A DNA stretch of 64,000 nt from JAASSS01 sp021767745 (GTDB lineage: Bacteria > Pseudomonadota > Gammaproteobacteria > UBA5335), in assembly GCA_034189165.1 (NCBI GenBank), contig JAXHVN010000020.1, positions 30,296 through 94,295 on the forward strand. The letters run 5' to 3'. Positions 7,433-15,761 of this stretch are shown here, piece by piece. The notes beneath the pieces were generated by a model. The model did not search any database. It saw nothing but the letters and a program-made list of their open reading frames with translations, and had not been told where the DNA came from. A program made the position numbers and the translations under genes. The first letter of the stretch is position 1. Each line of letters begins with the position of its first letter.

Positions 7433-8242
7433 ATGCGTCTGATCAACCGCAAGCCTGGCCGCAGCGGCAATCTGATGCTGGCGAGTCTGCCGTTCGTGCT
7501 GCTGATCGCGGCGTATCTGGTGGCCTCGCACCTGCGCTTGGAAGCCAACCCCGGCGACAAGCTGCTGCCCGCGCCGCAGAGCTTCGTCGCCGCAATGCAA
7601 CAGATGGCATTGGAGGCGGATGCACGCACCGGGCAGCGCCTGCTGTGGCAGGACACCTGGGCCAGCCTGCGCCGGTTGCTGCTCGGCCTCGGGATCAGCA
7701 GCGTGATCGGGCTGGGCTTCGGCGTCGCCATCGGCACCATCCCGTATCTGCGGGCGAGCCTCGCGCCGTTCGTCACCGTCATCTCCATGGTGCCGCCGCT
7801 GGCGATCCTGCCGGTGCTGTTCATCGTGCTGGGACTGGGCGAGCTGTCGAAGGTGGTGCTGATCGTCATCGGCGTCGCGCCGTTTCTGATGCGCGATCTG
7901 GCGCTGCACGTGGAATCGCTGCCCGCCGAGCAGATCGTCAAGGCGCAAACACTCGGCGCCTCTACCTGGCAGATCGTCCTGCGCATCGTGCTGCCCCAGA
8001 GCCTACCGCGGCTGCTGGACGCGTTGCGCCTCTCGCTCGGGCCGGCCTGGCTGTTCCTGATCGCCGCCGAGGCGATCGCGGCGACCGACGGGCTCGGCTA
8101 TCGCATCTTCCTCGTGCGCCGCTACCTCGCGATGGACATCATTCTGCCTTACGTGGTCTGGATCACGCTGCTGGCCTTCCTGCTCGATCTGCTGTTGCGG
8201 CTCGGCGCGCGCCGCCTGTTTCCATGGAGCCGCGCCCGCTAG
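7433..8242 (+). CDS. ABC importer permease (guanidine-associated)
   Basis: A 269-residue inner membrane permease of the BinPdT-type family used by nitrate, sulfonate and taurine importers. About six hydrophobic helices are visible. The cytoplasmic coupling loop reads VKAQTLGASTWQIVLRIVLPQSLPRLLDALR (about residues 165-195), the EAA-like motif that docks on the ATPase. The C-terminal region LGPAWLFLIAAEAIAATDGLGYRIFLVRRYL is also typical. It sits between the binding protein and ATPase genes with short gaps, so the three form one operon behind the second riboswitch. Confidence 0.88.
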   Translation: MRLINRKPGRSGNLMLASLPFVLLIAAYLVASHLRLEANPGDKLLPAPQSFVAAMQQMALEADARTGQRLLWQDTWASLRRLLLGLGISSVIGLGFGVAIGTIPYLRASLAPFVTVISMVPPLAILPVLFIVLGLGELSKVVLIVIGVAPFLMRDLALHVESLPAEQIVKAQTLGASTWQIVLRIVLPQSLPRLLDALRLSLGPAWLFLIAAEAIAATDGLGYRIFLVRRYLAMDIILPYVVWITLLAFLLDLLLRLGARRLFPWSRAR

Positions 8243-8261
8243 CGCCGGCGGAGGGGAACGT

Positions 8262-9050
8262 ATGAGCGAACTCGTCATCGACAACGTCTGGCAGAGCTAC
8301 GATGAGCAGGTCGTGCTGGAAGGGCTGCACCTGCGTGTGGACGGCCCCGAGTTCTGCGCCATCGTCGGCGCCTCCGGCTGCGGCAAGAGCACCTTTCTGC
8401 GCCTGCTGCTGGGACAGGAACAGCCGAGCCGCGGCCGCATCCTGCTCGACGGTGAACCCTTGCCCCGGGAGCCCGGCCCGGATCGGGGAGTGGTGTTCCA
8501 GCAGTACTCGGTGTTTCCCCACCTCACGGTGCTGGAGAACGCCATGTTCGGGCTGGAACTGCAGCGACGCCGATGGGATGTACGCATCGGCGGCCGCCTC
8601 TGGGGCAGGGCCAGGGGCGAGGTTCGCGAGCAGGCGGAGCAGGCACTGGCACAGGTTGGGCTGAGCGGGGCGCGCGACAAATACCCGGCGCTGCTCTCCG
8701 GAGGCATGCGCCAGCGGTTGTCACTGGCGCAATCGATCGTCACGCGGCCGAAGATCCTGCTGCTGGACGAGCCGTTCGGGGCGCTCGACCCGGGGGTGCG
8801 CAGCGACATGCACGAACTGGTACTGCGGCTGTGGGAGGAACACCGTATGTGCGTGTTCTTGGTCACGCACGACATCGCCGAAGGCTTCAAGCTCGGCACC
8901 CGCCTGCTGGTATTCGATCGCCTCCGGCGGGATCCCCAGGCGCCACAGGCGTTCGGCGCCACCATCACCTACGATCTGCCACTGCGCCGGCTCACGGCCG
9001 AGGGCGCCGCGGCGCAGCGCCGCGACCGATCGGTGGCGGCAGCCGGCTAG
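8262..9050 (+). CDS. ABC importer ATP-binding protein (guanidine-associated)
   Basis: A 262-residue ATPase that would drive the importer. It shows Walker A GASGCGKST (about residue 38), the Q-loop VVFQQYSVFPH, signature LLSGGMRQRLSLAQ, Walker B ILLLDEPFGALD and the switch histidine in VFLVTHDIAEGF. It is of the NitT/TauT (SsuB-like) type. Between Q-loop and signature there is a slightly longer segment (RRRWDVRIGGRLWGRARGEV) than in SsuB. A good AGGGGAA Shine-Dalgarno-like stretch precedes the ATG. An M16 peptidase gene starts 10 bases after its stop. Confidence 0.9.
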   Translation: MSELVIDNVWQSYDEQVVLEGLHLRVDGPEFCAIVGASGCGKSTFLRLLLGQEQPSRGRILLDGEPLPREPGPDRGVVFQQYSVFPHLTVLENAMFGLELQRRRWDVRIGGRLWGRARGEVREQAEQALAQVGLSGARDKYPALLSGGMRQRLSLAQSIVTRPKILLLDEPFGALDPGVRSDMHELVLRLWEEHRMCVFLVTHDIAEGFKLGTRLLVFDRLRRDPQAPQAFGATITYDLPLRRLTAEGAAAQRRDRSVAAAG

Positions 9051-9060
9051 CGCCCGCCGG

Positions 9061-10191
9061 GTGCACGCCTTCCGGCTGGACAATGGCCTGGCCGTGCGGC
9101 TCGAGCCGATGCCACAGCGCAGGACCTGCGCCATCGCCCTGTGGCTCGGCGGTGGCAGTCGAGGGGATCCGCCGGACCAGCACGGCGCCGCGCATCTGCT
9201 CGAGCACCTGCTGGTGCGCAGGGCACTGGCCCGGGGGGGAGATCTGCCGCTGAATGGCCAAACCGGGCGTGAGCGCATCGCCCTGTTTGCGCTGGTGGAA
9301 GCCGGCGAGGTGCCAGCCGTGCTGCAGGCACTGGTGGAGGCAGTCACCGAGATGGCAGACGGCGGAGAGCCGGTGCCGCCAACGGCGTTCGAGGCCGAAC
9401 GCGCGGCCGTGCTGGCGGAGTTGGCGACAGCTGATCCCGACGCGGCCACCGAAGACGCCGCCCTGGCTTCGCTTTGGCCGCTGACGCCATTGGCGCGCAC
9501 GCCGGCCGGCGACCCGGCGCACGTTGAGGCGCTGCGGCCGCCGGATCTCGCGGCGGCGGTGCGGCGCACGTTCTGCGGTCTCAACCTACTGCTGACGGTA
9601 GCTGGCGGGTTCGCGCCAGCCGACGTAGCGCAGCTGGCGGCGCCGTTGGCGGCACTCCCTGCCGGCTCGGCCCGGGCGCCCATGGCACCGGCCGCATCTT
9701 GGCCGCGCCGGCAGCCGGGCTGGCCGCTGTGGTGGTTGCCGTTGCCCGCCGGCGCCGACCCCACGGCGGGGACCCACCTCACCCAGCTGCTGCGCGATGC
9801 TCCCGGTGGACTGCTGTTCGACACCCTGCGGGCCGACGGGCAGGGCTACGGCTGCGCGGCGCATTACCTGGCTTTCACCGACCGGCACGGCGTGTTGCTG
9901 CGCCCGCGTGTTGCGCCGGCGCAGATCAGCGGCGCGCAGACACGGATTGCAGCCACCCTGGCAGCCGCCGCGCGGCACGGCGTGTCGGCGGCACAATACG
10001 CCGGCGCGCGACGGTGCCTGCACCGCCAGCTGGCGGTGACGCGGGACGACCTGCTCGCCTGCTGCAGCCTGCTGGCGGCACGCTGGGCGCGCGGGCCGAC
10101 CCCGAAGGTCGAGCCGGACCGACCGCTATCGCCGGAAGCGTTGCAGGCGTTGCTGCGCCAGGCATGGTCCCAACGCAGTGGGCCGCTGTAG
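9061..10191 (+). CDS. M16-family zinc metallopeptidase (PqqF/pitrilysin-like, short form)
   Basis: A 376-residue protein opening FRLDNGLAVRLEPMPQRRTCAIALWLGGGSR, the standard M16 N-terminus. The inverted zinc motif HxxEH is intact as HLLEH (H45, E48, H49), and the downstream acidic ligand is likely in FEAERAAVLAEL (about residue 115). The length is that of a single two-lobe M16 unit, about half of pitrilysin or PqqF. It uses a GTG start ten bases after the importer ATPase and may be in the same transcript. A link with guanidine metabolism is not obvious; substrate unknown. No pqq genes are nearby. Confidence 0.72.
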   Translation: MHAFRLDNGLAVRLEPMPQRRTCAIALWLGGGSRGDPPDQHGAAHLLEHLLVRRALARGGDLPLNGQTGRERIALFALVEAGEVPAVLQALVEAVTEMADGGEPVPPTAFEAERAAVLAELATADPDAATEDAALASLWPLTPLARTPAGDPAHVEALRPPDLAAAVRRTFCGLNLLLTVAGGFAPADVAQLAAPLAALPAGSARAPMAPAASWPRRQPGWPLWWLPLPAGADPTAGTHLTQLLRDAPGGLLFDTLRADGQGYGCAAHYLAFTDRHGVLLRPRVAPAQISGAQTRIAATLAAAARHGVSAAQYAGARRCLHRQLAVTRDDLLACCSLLAARWARGPTPKVEPDRPLSPEALQALLRQAWSQRSGPL

Positions 10192-10199
10192 CCGCCCCA

Positions 10200-10215
10200 G
10201 GTTCCACGTGGAACC
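10200..10215. other. parS-like site 2
   Basis: GGTTCCACGTGGAACC is a perfect 16-base palindrome whose central 14 bases equal the parS core; only the outermost pair differs from the consensus. It lies in the short gap between the convergent M16 peptidase and S9 peptidase genes. Confidence 0.8.
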
Positions 10216-10219
10216 TGGG

Positions 10220-12088
10220 TCAGCCGAGCCCGAAGGTCCGCCGATAGAACGCCAGCTCGGCCTCGAGCGCCTGCACCACCGTCTCCGCGCGCCGGAAGCC
10301 ATGACCCTCACCCTCGAACAGCAGATAGTCCACCGGCACGCCTTTGGCTCGCAGGGCCGCAACCATCTGCTCGGCCTGATTGGGCGGCACCACACGGTCC
10401 TGTGCGCCCTGGAGAAAAATCACCGGGCAGTCGAAACGTTCCACGTGGAACAAGGGGGAGCGCGCCCGATACGCCGGTTCACCGGCCGGCCACGGCGCCA
10501 CCAGGCGTTCCAGATAGCGACTTTCGAACTTGTGCGTATCCTGCACCAGACGCGTCAGATCGCCGATGCCGTAGTAGCTCGCGCCGGCGTGGAAGATGTC
10601 GTGGAAGCACAGGGCGCACAACACGGTGTAGCCGCCGGCGCTGCTGCCGCTGATGATCGTGTGTGCCGGCGCCGCCAGACCCTGCGCCACGGCATGCATG
10701 ACGCCGCGCACGGCATCCTCGACATCATCCAGGCCCCACCGGCCATATAGCGCCTGACGGAACGCCCGCCCAAAGCCGGTGCTGCCGCGGTAGTTCACGT
10801 CCAGCACCGCGAATCCGCGGCTGGTCCAGTACTGGGTCCGCAGGTCCAGCGCCGAACTGGCGGCACCGGTCGGGCCGCCATGGCACTTCACGATCAGCGG
10901 CGGACGCTCGCCCCGCGGCCCATCCACCGCCTGCCCTCGTGGCGGATAGTAGAAGGCCGGAATGGGCCAGTCCTCGCTCGGACAGACGACTGGTTCCGGC
11001 TGACTCAGTGGCAGCGCCGCTGCCGCGCTGCCCGTCACCGCCTCGAAACGGCCCTGGCGATAGATCACCACCTGCGGCGCTCGATCCGGCGCCGCGGCGA
11101 TGAAGGCGGCCTGATCGCCAGCGGCGGCGAACTCGCCGTACTCCGTCCACGGCAGATCGAGCGCGCGCCAACGACCATCGGCCAGCAGCCAGCCCAGACG
11201 CTTCAGACCCTCCTCGGTGTAGCTCGCGAGTACGCGGCCATCGGCCAGCACGGCATAGCTGCGCATATCCATCTGCCACTGCGGCTGACCGAACTCGGCA
11301 GACCGCGGCAGCAGCGCATCCGTCCGTTCGCCCTGCCAGCGATATAGATTCCACCAGCCGCTGCGATCCGAGACAAAGTAGACGCTGCCGTCGGCGCCGA
11401 ACTCGGGCTGAAAGATCGATTCGCCCGGCCCGCCGGCGAGCCGCTGCGGCTGCACCGGACGGCCCTGTTCGTCGAGCCTCGCCCACCACAGCTCGGTCGC
11501 ATCCCAAGGCATGTTCGGATGATTCCAGGCCAGCCACAGCAAGGCCTCGCCGTCGCCGCGCAGGCGCAGGCTGCTGTAGAAGTCGTGCCCACTCAGCAGG
11601 GCCGGCAGGGTCGCGACCGGCGCGCCACCGGCCTCGCCGGGCAGAACGATCACCTCCGTCAGCGCCTCGTGCGCGCCGGGTCGCTCGCGCACGGCCAGCA
11701 GCCGTCGCCGGTGCGGATCGAAGAGCAGCCCGCCAAGCTGCGCCTCGCCCAGGGGCCGCAGCGCCACGGGTTCGACGGCGCCCGGTGCCAGTGAGCGCAG
11801 TTCCCGCGCCGCATCGTCGATGAACCACAGGCGGCCGGAACCCACCGTCATGGCGCCGCCACCGTACTCGTTGACCCGGCCACGCACGCTCGCCGGCGCC
11901 GTGAGCAGCGGCTGGCCGCCGTGACTGTCATCGGCGCGGATGCCCGTGCGGCCGCCCTCGGCCGGCTCATCCTGCAGCCAGTACCAGCGCCCCTCGAGGG
12001 AGATCGGTGCCCGCGGCGTCGCCCGGCCGCTCGCCACCCTTGCGGCGGATAGCGGCGAAGGCCAGCTGCCGTAGGGCAGGCGCCTCAT
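10220..12088 (-). CDS. S9-family (prolyl oligopeptidase/acylaminoacyl-peptidase-like) serine peptidase
   Basis: A 622-residue protein with no clear signal peptide. The first 370 residues have beta-propeller-like repeats (SVYFVSDRSGWWNLYRW, LLWLAWNHPNMPWD). The C-terminal alpha/beta-hydrolase domain has PLIVKCHGGPTG, the nucleophile elbow GSSAGGY (Ser about 475), VIFLQGAQDRVVPPNQ (Asp) and GEGHGF (His). These complete the catalytic triad. The family cuts short peptides or removes acylated N-terminal residues. The ATG at 12088 overlaps the stop of the upstream NRDE gene by four bases (ATGA), so the pair is coupled. A parS-like site lies inside its coding sequence at 10437. Confidence 0.87.
   Translation of the reverse strand: MRRLPYGSWPSPLSAARVASGRATPRAPISLEGRWYWLQDEPAEGGRTGIRADDSHGGQPLLTAPASVRGRVNEYGGGAMTVGSGRLWFIDDAARELRSLAPGAVEPVALRPLGEAQLGGLLFDPHRRRLLAVRERPGAHEALTEVIVLPGEAGGAPVATLPALLSGHDFYSSLRLRGDGEALLWLAWNHPNMPWDATELWWARLDEQGRPVQPQRLAGGPGESIFQPEFGADGSVYFVSDRSGWWNLYRWQGERTDALLPRSAEFGQPQWQMDMRSYAVLADGRVLASYTEEGLKRLGWLLADGRWRALDLPWTEYGEFAAAGDQAAFIAAAPDRAPQVVIYRQGRFEAVTGSAAAALPLSQPEPVVCPSEDWPIPAFYYPPRGQAVDGPRGERPPLIVKCHGGPTGAASSALDLRTQYWTSRGFAVLDVNYRGSTGFGRAFRQALYGRWGLDDVEDAVRGVMHAVAQGLAAPAHTIISGSSAGGYTVLCALCFHDIFHAGASYYGIGDLTRLVQDTHKFESRYLERLVAPWPAGEPAYRARSPLFHVERFDCPVIFLQGAQDRVVPPNQAEQMVAALRAKGVPVDYLLFEGEGHGFRRAETVVQALEAELAFYRRTFGLG
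10437..10452. other. parS-like site 3 (inside S9 peptidase gene)
   Basis: CGTTCCACGTGGAACA repeats site 1 base for base. It is within a coding region, about 240 bases from site 2. Its retention inside a gene supports selection for the DNA site rather than chance. Confidence 0.8.
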
Positions 12089-12882
12089 GCCGCGGCACCC
12101 GTCGGCAAGGTCAGGGAGGTGATGCCGGCCACGGTCGCATCCGGCCGGTATCGCTGTTCCAGGATCGTACCGCCGCCGTGGGTGTCGAGCTGCAGCACGG
12201 TGGAGCAGCGGGTGCCATAGGCCGGCGAGCGGATGAAGATGCGGGATAGGACGCGTTCGAAGGCCACACCCACCCCGGTCTGCGGCAATTGCTCCTCGCA
12301 GCCTACCGTCGTGTCCGTCAGCAGGCGCAAGTAATCTTGCGGCATCGCCCGGGGCGCCGCCGCGAGCCGCGCGAAATGCACTCGACCGCGCACGACCTTC
12401 GGCCACGGCGCGCCGAGGTAGCCATTGCTGATGGCGTGGTAGCCAGGCGCCAGCGCCTGCGTGAGCGGCATCTCGACCGGGTCGCCATCCGGGCCCGGCG
12501 CGCGGTTGCTGACGTGCAGCAGCGTGTCGGCATCGGCGAGCATCAGATTGAAGCCGGCATAGTGCAGTAGGTCCGGAGCGATGGCAGCGGCATACGCGGC
12601 CGGTGAAGCATCGCCGCGAAGATAATCGGCCACCAGCCGCCCCCGCGAGGGCCCCGGCCGTTGCGGCCGTCGCGGCTCCCGGAAGTTCGTGAGCGCGGCG
12701 AATCGCCCGCCCGGTGCGATCCCAAGCCAGGTGCCATCACCCGGAACGTCCCAGCCGGCGAGTACACCCGCATCCCGCGCGTCCAGCGGCAGGGCCTCGC
12801 GGGCGTGGAACTCGTCGCGATTGCCGGCAGCGATCAGGCGCCGGCGCGCATCGCAGCGCCAGGCAAGGAACAACAGGCACAC
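12085..12882 (-). CDS. NRDE-family (TANGO2-like) protein
   Basis: A 265-residue cytoplasmic protein. It begins MCLLFLAWRCDARRRLIAAGNRDEF, with the family's invariant second-position Cys and the NRDE motif at about residue 21. GTWLGIAPGGRFAALTNFREP and the late GTRCSTVLQLD are also typical. The eukaryotic relative TANGO2 and bacterial HtpA have been linked to haem handling, but the biochemical role is not settled. A GTG start is used. The reading frame ends four bases into the peptidase gene, so the two are probably one transcript. Confidence 0.86.
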   Translation of the reverse strand: MCLLFLAWRCDARRRLIAAGNRDEFHAREALPLDARDAGVLAGWDVPGDGTWLGIAPGGRFAALTNFREPRRPQRPGPSRGRLVADYLRGDASPAAYAAAIAPDLLHYAGFNLMLADADTLLHVSNRAPGPDGDPVEMPLTQALAPGYHAISNGYLGAPWPKVVRGRVHFARLAAAPRAMPQDYLRLLTDTTVGCEEQLPQTGVGVAFERVLSRIFIRSPAYGTRCSTVLQLDTHGGGTILEQRYRPDATVAGITSLTLPTGAAA

Positions 12883-12977
12883 GGCAGGACTCCGAGCGAA
12901 TGCCGCAGTGTATCGCGACGCGTCGGCCGGCGATGCGATCGGCTAAAATCGCCAGTTTGCGGTTCAGGAGCGTTTGC

Positions 12978-14321
12978 ATGGTCGAGGCGTCGCAGGATCA
13001 GGGCAGGCATCACGTCGTGATCGTCGGCGGCGGCTTCGCTGGCCTGTATGCGGCCAAGGTGCTGAGCGGCGATGACGGCGTGCGCGTCACGGTCATCGAC
13101 AAGCGCAACTACCACCTGTTCCAGCCGCTGCTCTACCAGGTCGCCACCGGCACCCTGTCGCCGGGCGATATCGCCACCCCGATCCGCCATATCCTGCGGG
13201 GCCGGCGCCATGTGCGCGTGCTGCAGGCCGCGGCGCGGGACATCGATCCGGCGGCGCGCCGGATCGAGTTCGAGGGCGGAGGGCATATCGAGTACGACAC
13301 GCTGATTGCCGCCACCGGCGTCAAGCACAGCTACTTCGGGCACGACGAGTGGCGCGAGGATGCGCCGGGACTCAAGACCGTCGAGCATGCGCTGGAAATG
13401 CGTCAGCGCATCTTCAGCGCGTTCGAAGCCGCCGAGATGGAACCGGTCCCGGCGCGGCGCCACGCCTATATGACCTTCGTCATCGTCGGCGGCGGCCCGA
13501 CGGGCGTGGAACTGGCCGGTGCGCTCGGTGAACTCGCCCAGAGCGTGCTGCCGGATGAATTCCAGAACATCGACACGCGCCAGACGCGCATCGTGCTGGC
13601 CGAGGGGCTGCCGGAGATTCTATCGAGCTACCCCGCGGACCTGCGGGCCGCCGCGCAGCAACAACTCGAGCGCCTTGGTGTGGAGGTCCGGACCGGCACC
13701 TTGGTGACGGCGCTCGGCAACGGCGAGGTGACGCTGTCGCGCCGGGACGCCGCCGATGAGACGCTGCAGGCGAAGACTGTGCTCTGGGCAGCGGGCGTGC
13801 AGGCCTCACGCTTCGGCAAGGCCCTGGCGCAGCGCACCGAGGCAACCCAGGAGCGGGCCGGTAAGTTGCGCGTCGCCGGCGATCTGTCCCTGCCGAATCA
13901 TCCGAATATCTTCGTAATCGGCGATCTGGCCCACTGCGAACCGACGCCCGGCGAGGTGGTGCCAGGGGTGGCGCAGGGCGCAATCCAGCAGGGCGAATAC
14001 GTCGCCCGACTGCTGCAGGCACGCTTCGGCGGGCGCGCTGAACCGGCGCCGTTCCGCTACCGGGACAAGGGCAGCATGGCCGTGATCGGTCGCAACGCCG
14101 CCGTAGCCGACCTGAAGCGCCTGCACATGAAGGGCTCGCTGGCCTGGTACCTGTGGCTGATCGTGCACATCCGCGCGCTGGTGGCGTTCGGCAACCGGCT
14201 ACTGGTGCTCACGCGCTGGGGCTGGAGCTACACCACCCGCCAGAGCGGGGTGCGCCTGATCACCAGCGTGCCGGAGGCGCGCACCGAGCCGGTGGAACGG
14301 GCCCACCACCGCAAGCCCTGA
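12978..14321 (+). CDS. ndh: Type II NADH dehydrogenase (NDH-2)
   Basis: A 447-residue non-proton-pumping NADH:quinone oxidoreductase of the respiratory chain. The FAD site is HHVVIVGGGFAGLYAAKVL at the N-terminus, with NYHLFQPLLYQVATGTLSPGDIA after it. The NADH site is FVIVGGGPTGVELAGAL (about residue 170). The second FAD contact is NIFVIGDLA (about residue 310), followed by GVAQGAIQQGEY. The C-terminus (GSLAWYLWLIVHIRALVAFGNRLLVLTRWGWSY) is the membrane-binding amphipathic helix. I chose the ATG at 12978, preceded by CAGGAG. The longer ORF would overlap the divergent NRDE gene. Confidence 0.93.
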   Translation: MVEASQDQGRHHVVIVGGGFAGLYAAKVLSGDDGVRVTVIDKRNYHLFQPLLYQVATGTLSPGDIATPIRHILRGRRHVRVLQAAARDIDPAARRIEFEGGGHIEYDTLIAATGVKHSYFGHDEWREDAPGLKTVEHALEMRQRIFSAFEAAEMEPVPARRHAYMTFVIVGGGPTGVELAGALGELAQSVLPDEFQNIDTRQTRIVLAEGLPEILSSYPADLRAAAQQQLERLGVEVRTGTLVTALGNGEVTLSRRDAADETLQAKTVLWAAGVQASRFGKALAQRTEATQERAGKLRVAGDLSLPNHPNIFVIGDLAHCEPTPGEVVPGVAQGAIQQGEYVARLLQARFGGRAEPAPFRYRDKGSMAVIGRNAAVADLKRLHMKGSLAWYLWLIVHIRALVAFGNRLLVLTRWGWSYTTRQSGVRLITSVPEARTEPVERAHHRKP

Positions 14322-14327
14322 CCCACA

Positions 14328-14349
14328 CGGCGACGCTCAGGCGTCGCCG
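14328..14349. terminator. Bidirectional hairpin between ndh and ntrC
   Basis: CGGCGACGC-TCAG-GCGTCGCCG forms a perfect nine-base stem with a four-base loop, straddling the stop codons of the convergent ndh and ntrC genes. It has no T-run on either side, so termination strength is uncertain. Confidence 0.5.
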
Positions 14350-15761
14350 GTGTCCGGCAGCTCGAGTTCCTTGATCTTGCGCGTCAGAGTATTGCGGCCC
14401 CAGCCGAGCAGCCGCGCCGCTTCCTGACGCCGTCCGCCCGTCTGCTGCAGCGCCGCCTCGATCATGATGCGCTCGAAGGCGGGTGTCGCCGAGGAGAGTA
14501 GGCTCTCTGCCCCGCTGGACAGCCGCTGGTCGGCCCATGCCCGCAGCGCCTGCTCCCAACCGTGGTCGATCGGCCCGACCTCGTGCTGTCGCTGGCGCAG
14601 TTCCGGGGGCAGGTCGTCCATGTGCACCTCCCGCCCCGAGGCCATGACGGTCAGCCAGCGGCAGGTATTCTCCAGTTGGCGGACATTACCCGGCCATTCC
14701 TGCCGGCACAGATAGGCTTCAACGTTCGGCCGCAGGCTCTTCGGTTCGATGCCGAGTTCCTCGGCCGCCCGCTTGAGGAAATAGTGCAGCAGCAGCGGGA
14801 TGTCCTCGTGGCGCTCCCGCAGCGGCGGCAGATTGATGCGGATCACGTTCAGCCGGTGGTAGAGATCCTCGCGGAAGCGTCCGCTGCGCACCAGCTGATC
14901 AAGGTTCTGGTGCGTGGCGGCGACGATACGGACGTCCACCTGCAACGGCACGTGGCCGCCGACGCGGTAGAACTGGCCGTCCGCCAGCACGCGCAGCAGC
15001 CGGGTCTGCAGCTCCGCCGGCATGTCCCCGATCTCGTCGAGAAACAGCGTGCCCTTGTCCGCCTGTTCGAAGCGCCCGCGACGCAGGGCCTGCGCGCCAG
15101 TGAAGGCGCCCCGTTCGTGGCCGAAGAGCTCCGATTCCAGCAGATCGCGCGGGATCGCCGCCATGTTCAGGGCGATGTAGGGCTGTTCGGCCCGCGGGCT
15201 GTGTCGATGCAGTGCCTGGGCCACCAGTTCCTTGCCGGTGCCCGACTCGCCGTTGATCAACACCGTGATGTGCGAGCGGCTGAGCCGGCCGATGGCGCGG
15301 AACACCTCCTGCATCGCCGGTGCCTCGCCGATGATGGCGGCATTGTGATCGGGCGCGGCCGGGCGCGGCGCCCCGCGGGCCTTCTCCAGCCGATGCCGAT
15401 GTGCCCGGCGCACCAGCGCCGCCGCGTCGAACAGGTCGAAGGGCTTGGGCAGATATTCGAAGGCGCCGCCCTGATAGGACGCCACGGCGCTGTCCAGATC
15501 CGAATGCGCCGTCATGACGATGACCGGCAGGTCCGAATGGTGCTCGTGGATGCGCTGCAGCAGTTCGAGACCGTCCATGCCCGGCATGCGGATGTCGGTG
15601 ACGATCACATCCGGCGTCTGTTGACGCAGGTCGCTCAGCAGCCGTTCGGCCTGCTCGTAGCTCTGGGTCTGCATGCCTTCCTGCTGCAGCGCCTTGGCCA
15701 GCACCCAGCGCATGGACCGATCGTCATCGACGATCCAGACATCGATCGGCTCGCTACTCAT
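14337..15761 (-). CDS. ntrC: Nitrogen regulation response regulator NtrC (GlnG)
   Basis: A 474-residue sigma-54 activator. The receiver domain has WIVDDDRSMRWVL, phospho-acceptor DIRMPGMDG (Asp about 54) and YLPKPFD. The AAA+ domain (about 140-380) has Walker A GESGTGKE, the sigma-54 contact ESELFGHERGAFTGA, Walker B GTLFLDEIGDM and FREDLYHRLNV. The C-terminal Fis-type helix-turn-helix reads AARLLGWGRNTLTRKIKELEL. Phosphorylated by NtrB when nitrogen is short, it turns on glnA and scavenging genes. It overlaps ntrB by eight bases. Candidate NtrC sites precede ntrB, glnA and the guanidine locus in this window. Confidence 0.96.
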   Translation of the reverse strand: MSSEPIDVWIVDDDRSMRWVLAKALQQEGMQTQSYEQAERLLSDLRQQTPDVIVTDIRMPGMDGLELLQRIHEHHSDLPVIVMTAHSDLDSAVASYQGGAFEYLPKPFDLFDAAALVRRAHRHRLEKARGAPRPAAPDHNAAIIGEAPAMQEVFRAIGRLSRSHITVLINGESGTGKELVAQALHRHSPRAEQPYIALNMAAIPRDLLESELFGHERGAFTGAQALRRGRFEQADKGTLFLDEIGDMPAELQTRLLRVLADGQFYRVGGHVPLQVDVRIVAATHQNLDQLVRSGRFREDLYHRLNVIRINLPPLRERHEDIPLLLHYFLKRAAEELGIEPKSLRPNVEAYLCRQEWPGNVRQLENTCRWLTVMASGREVHMDDLPPELRQRQHEVGPIDHGWEQALRAWADQRLSSGAESLLSSATPAFERIMIEAALQQTGGRRQEAARLLGWGRNTLTRKIKELELPDTGDA

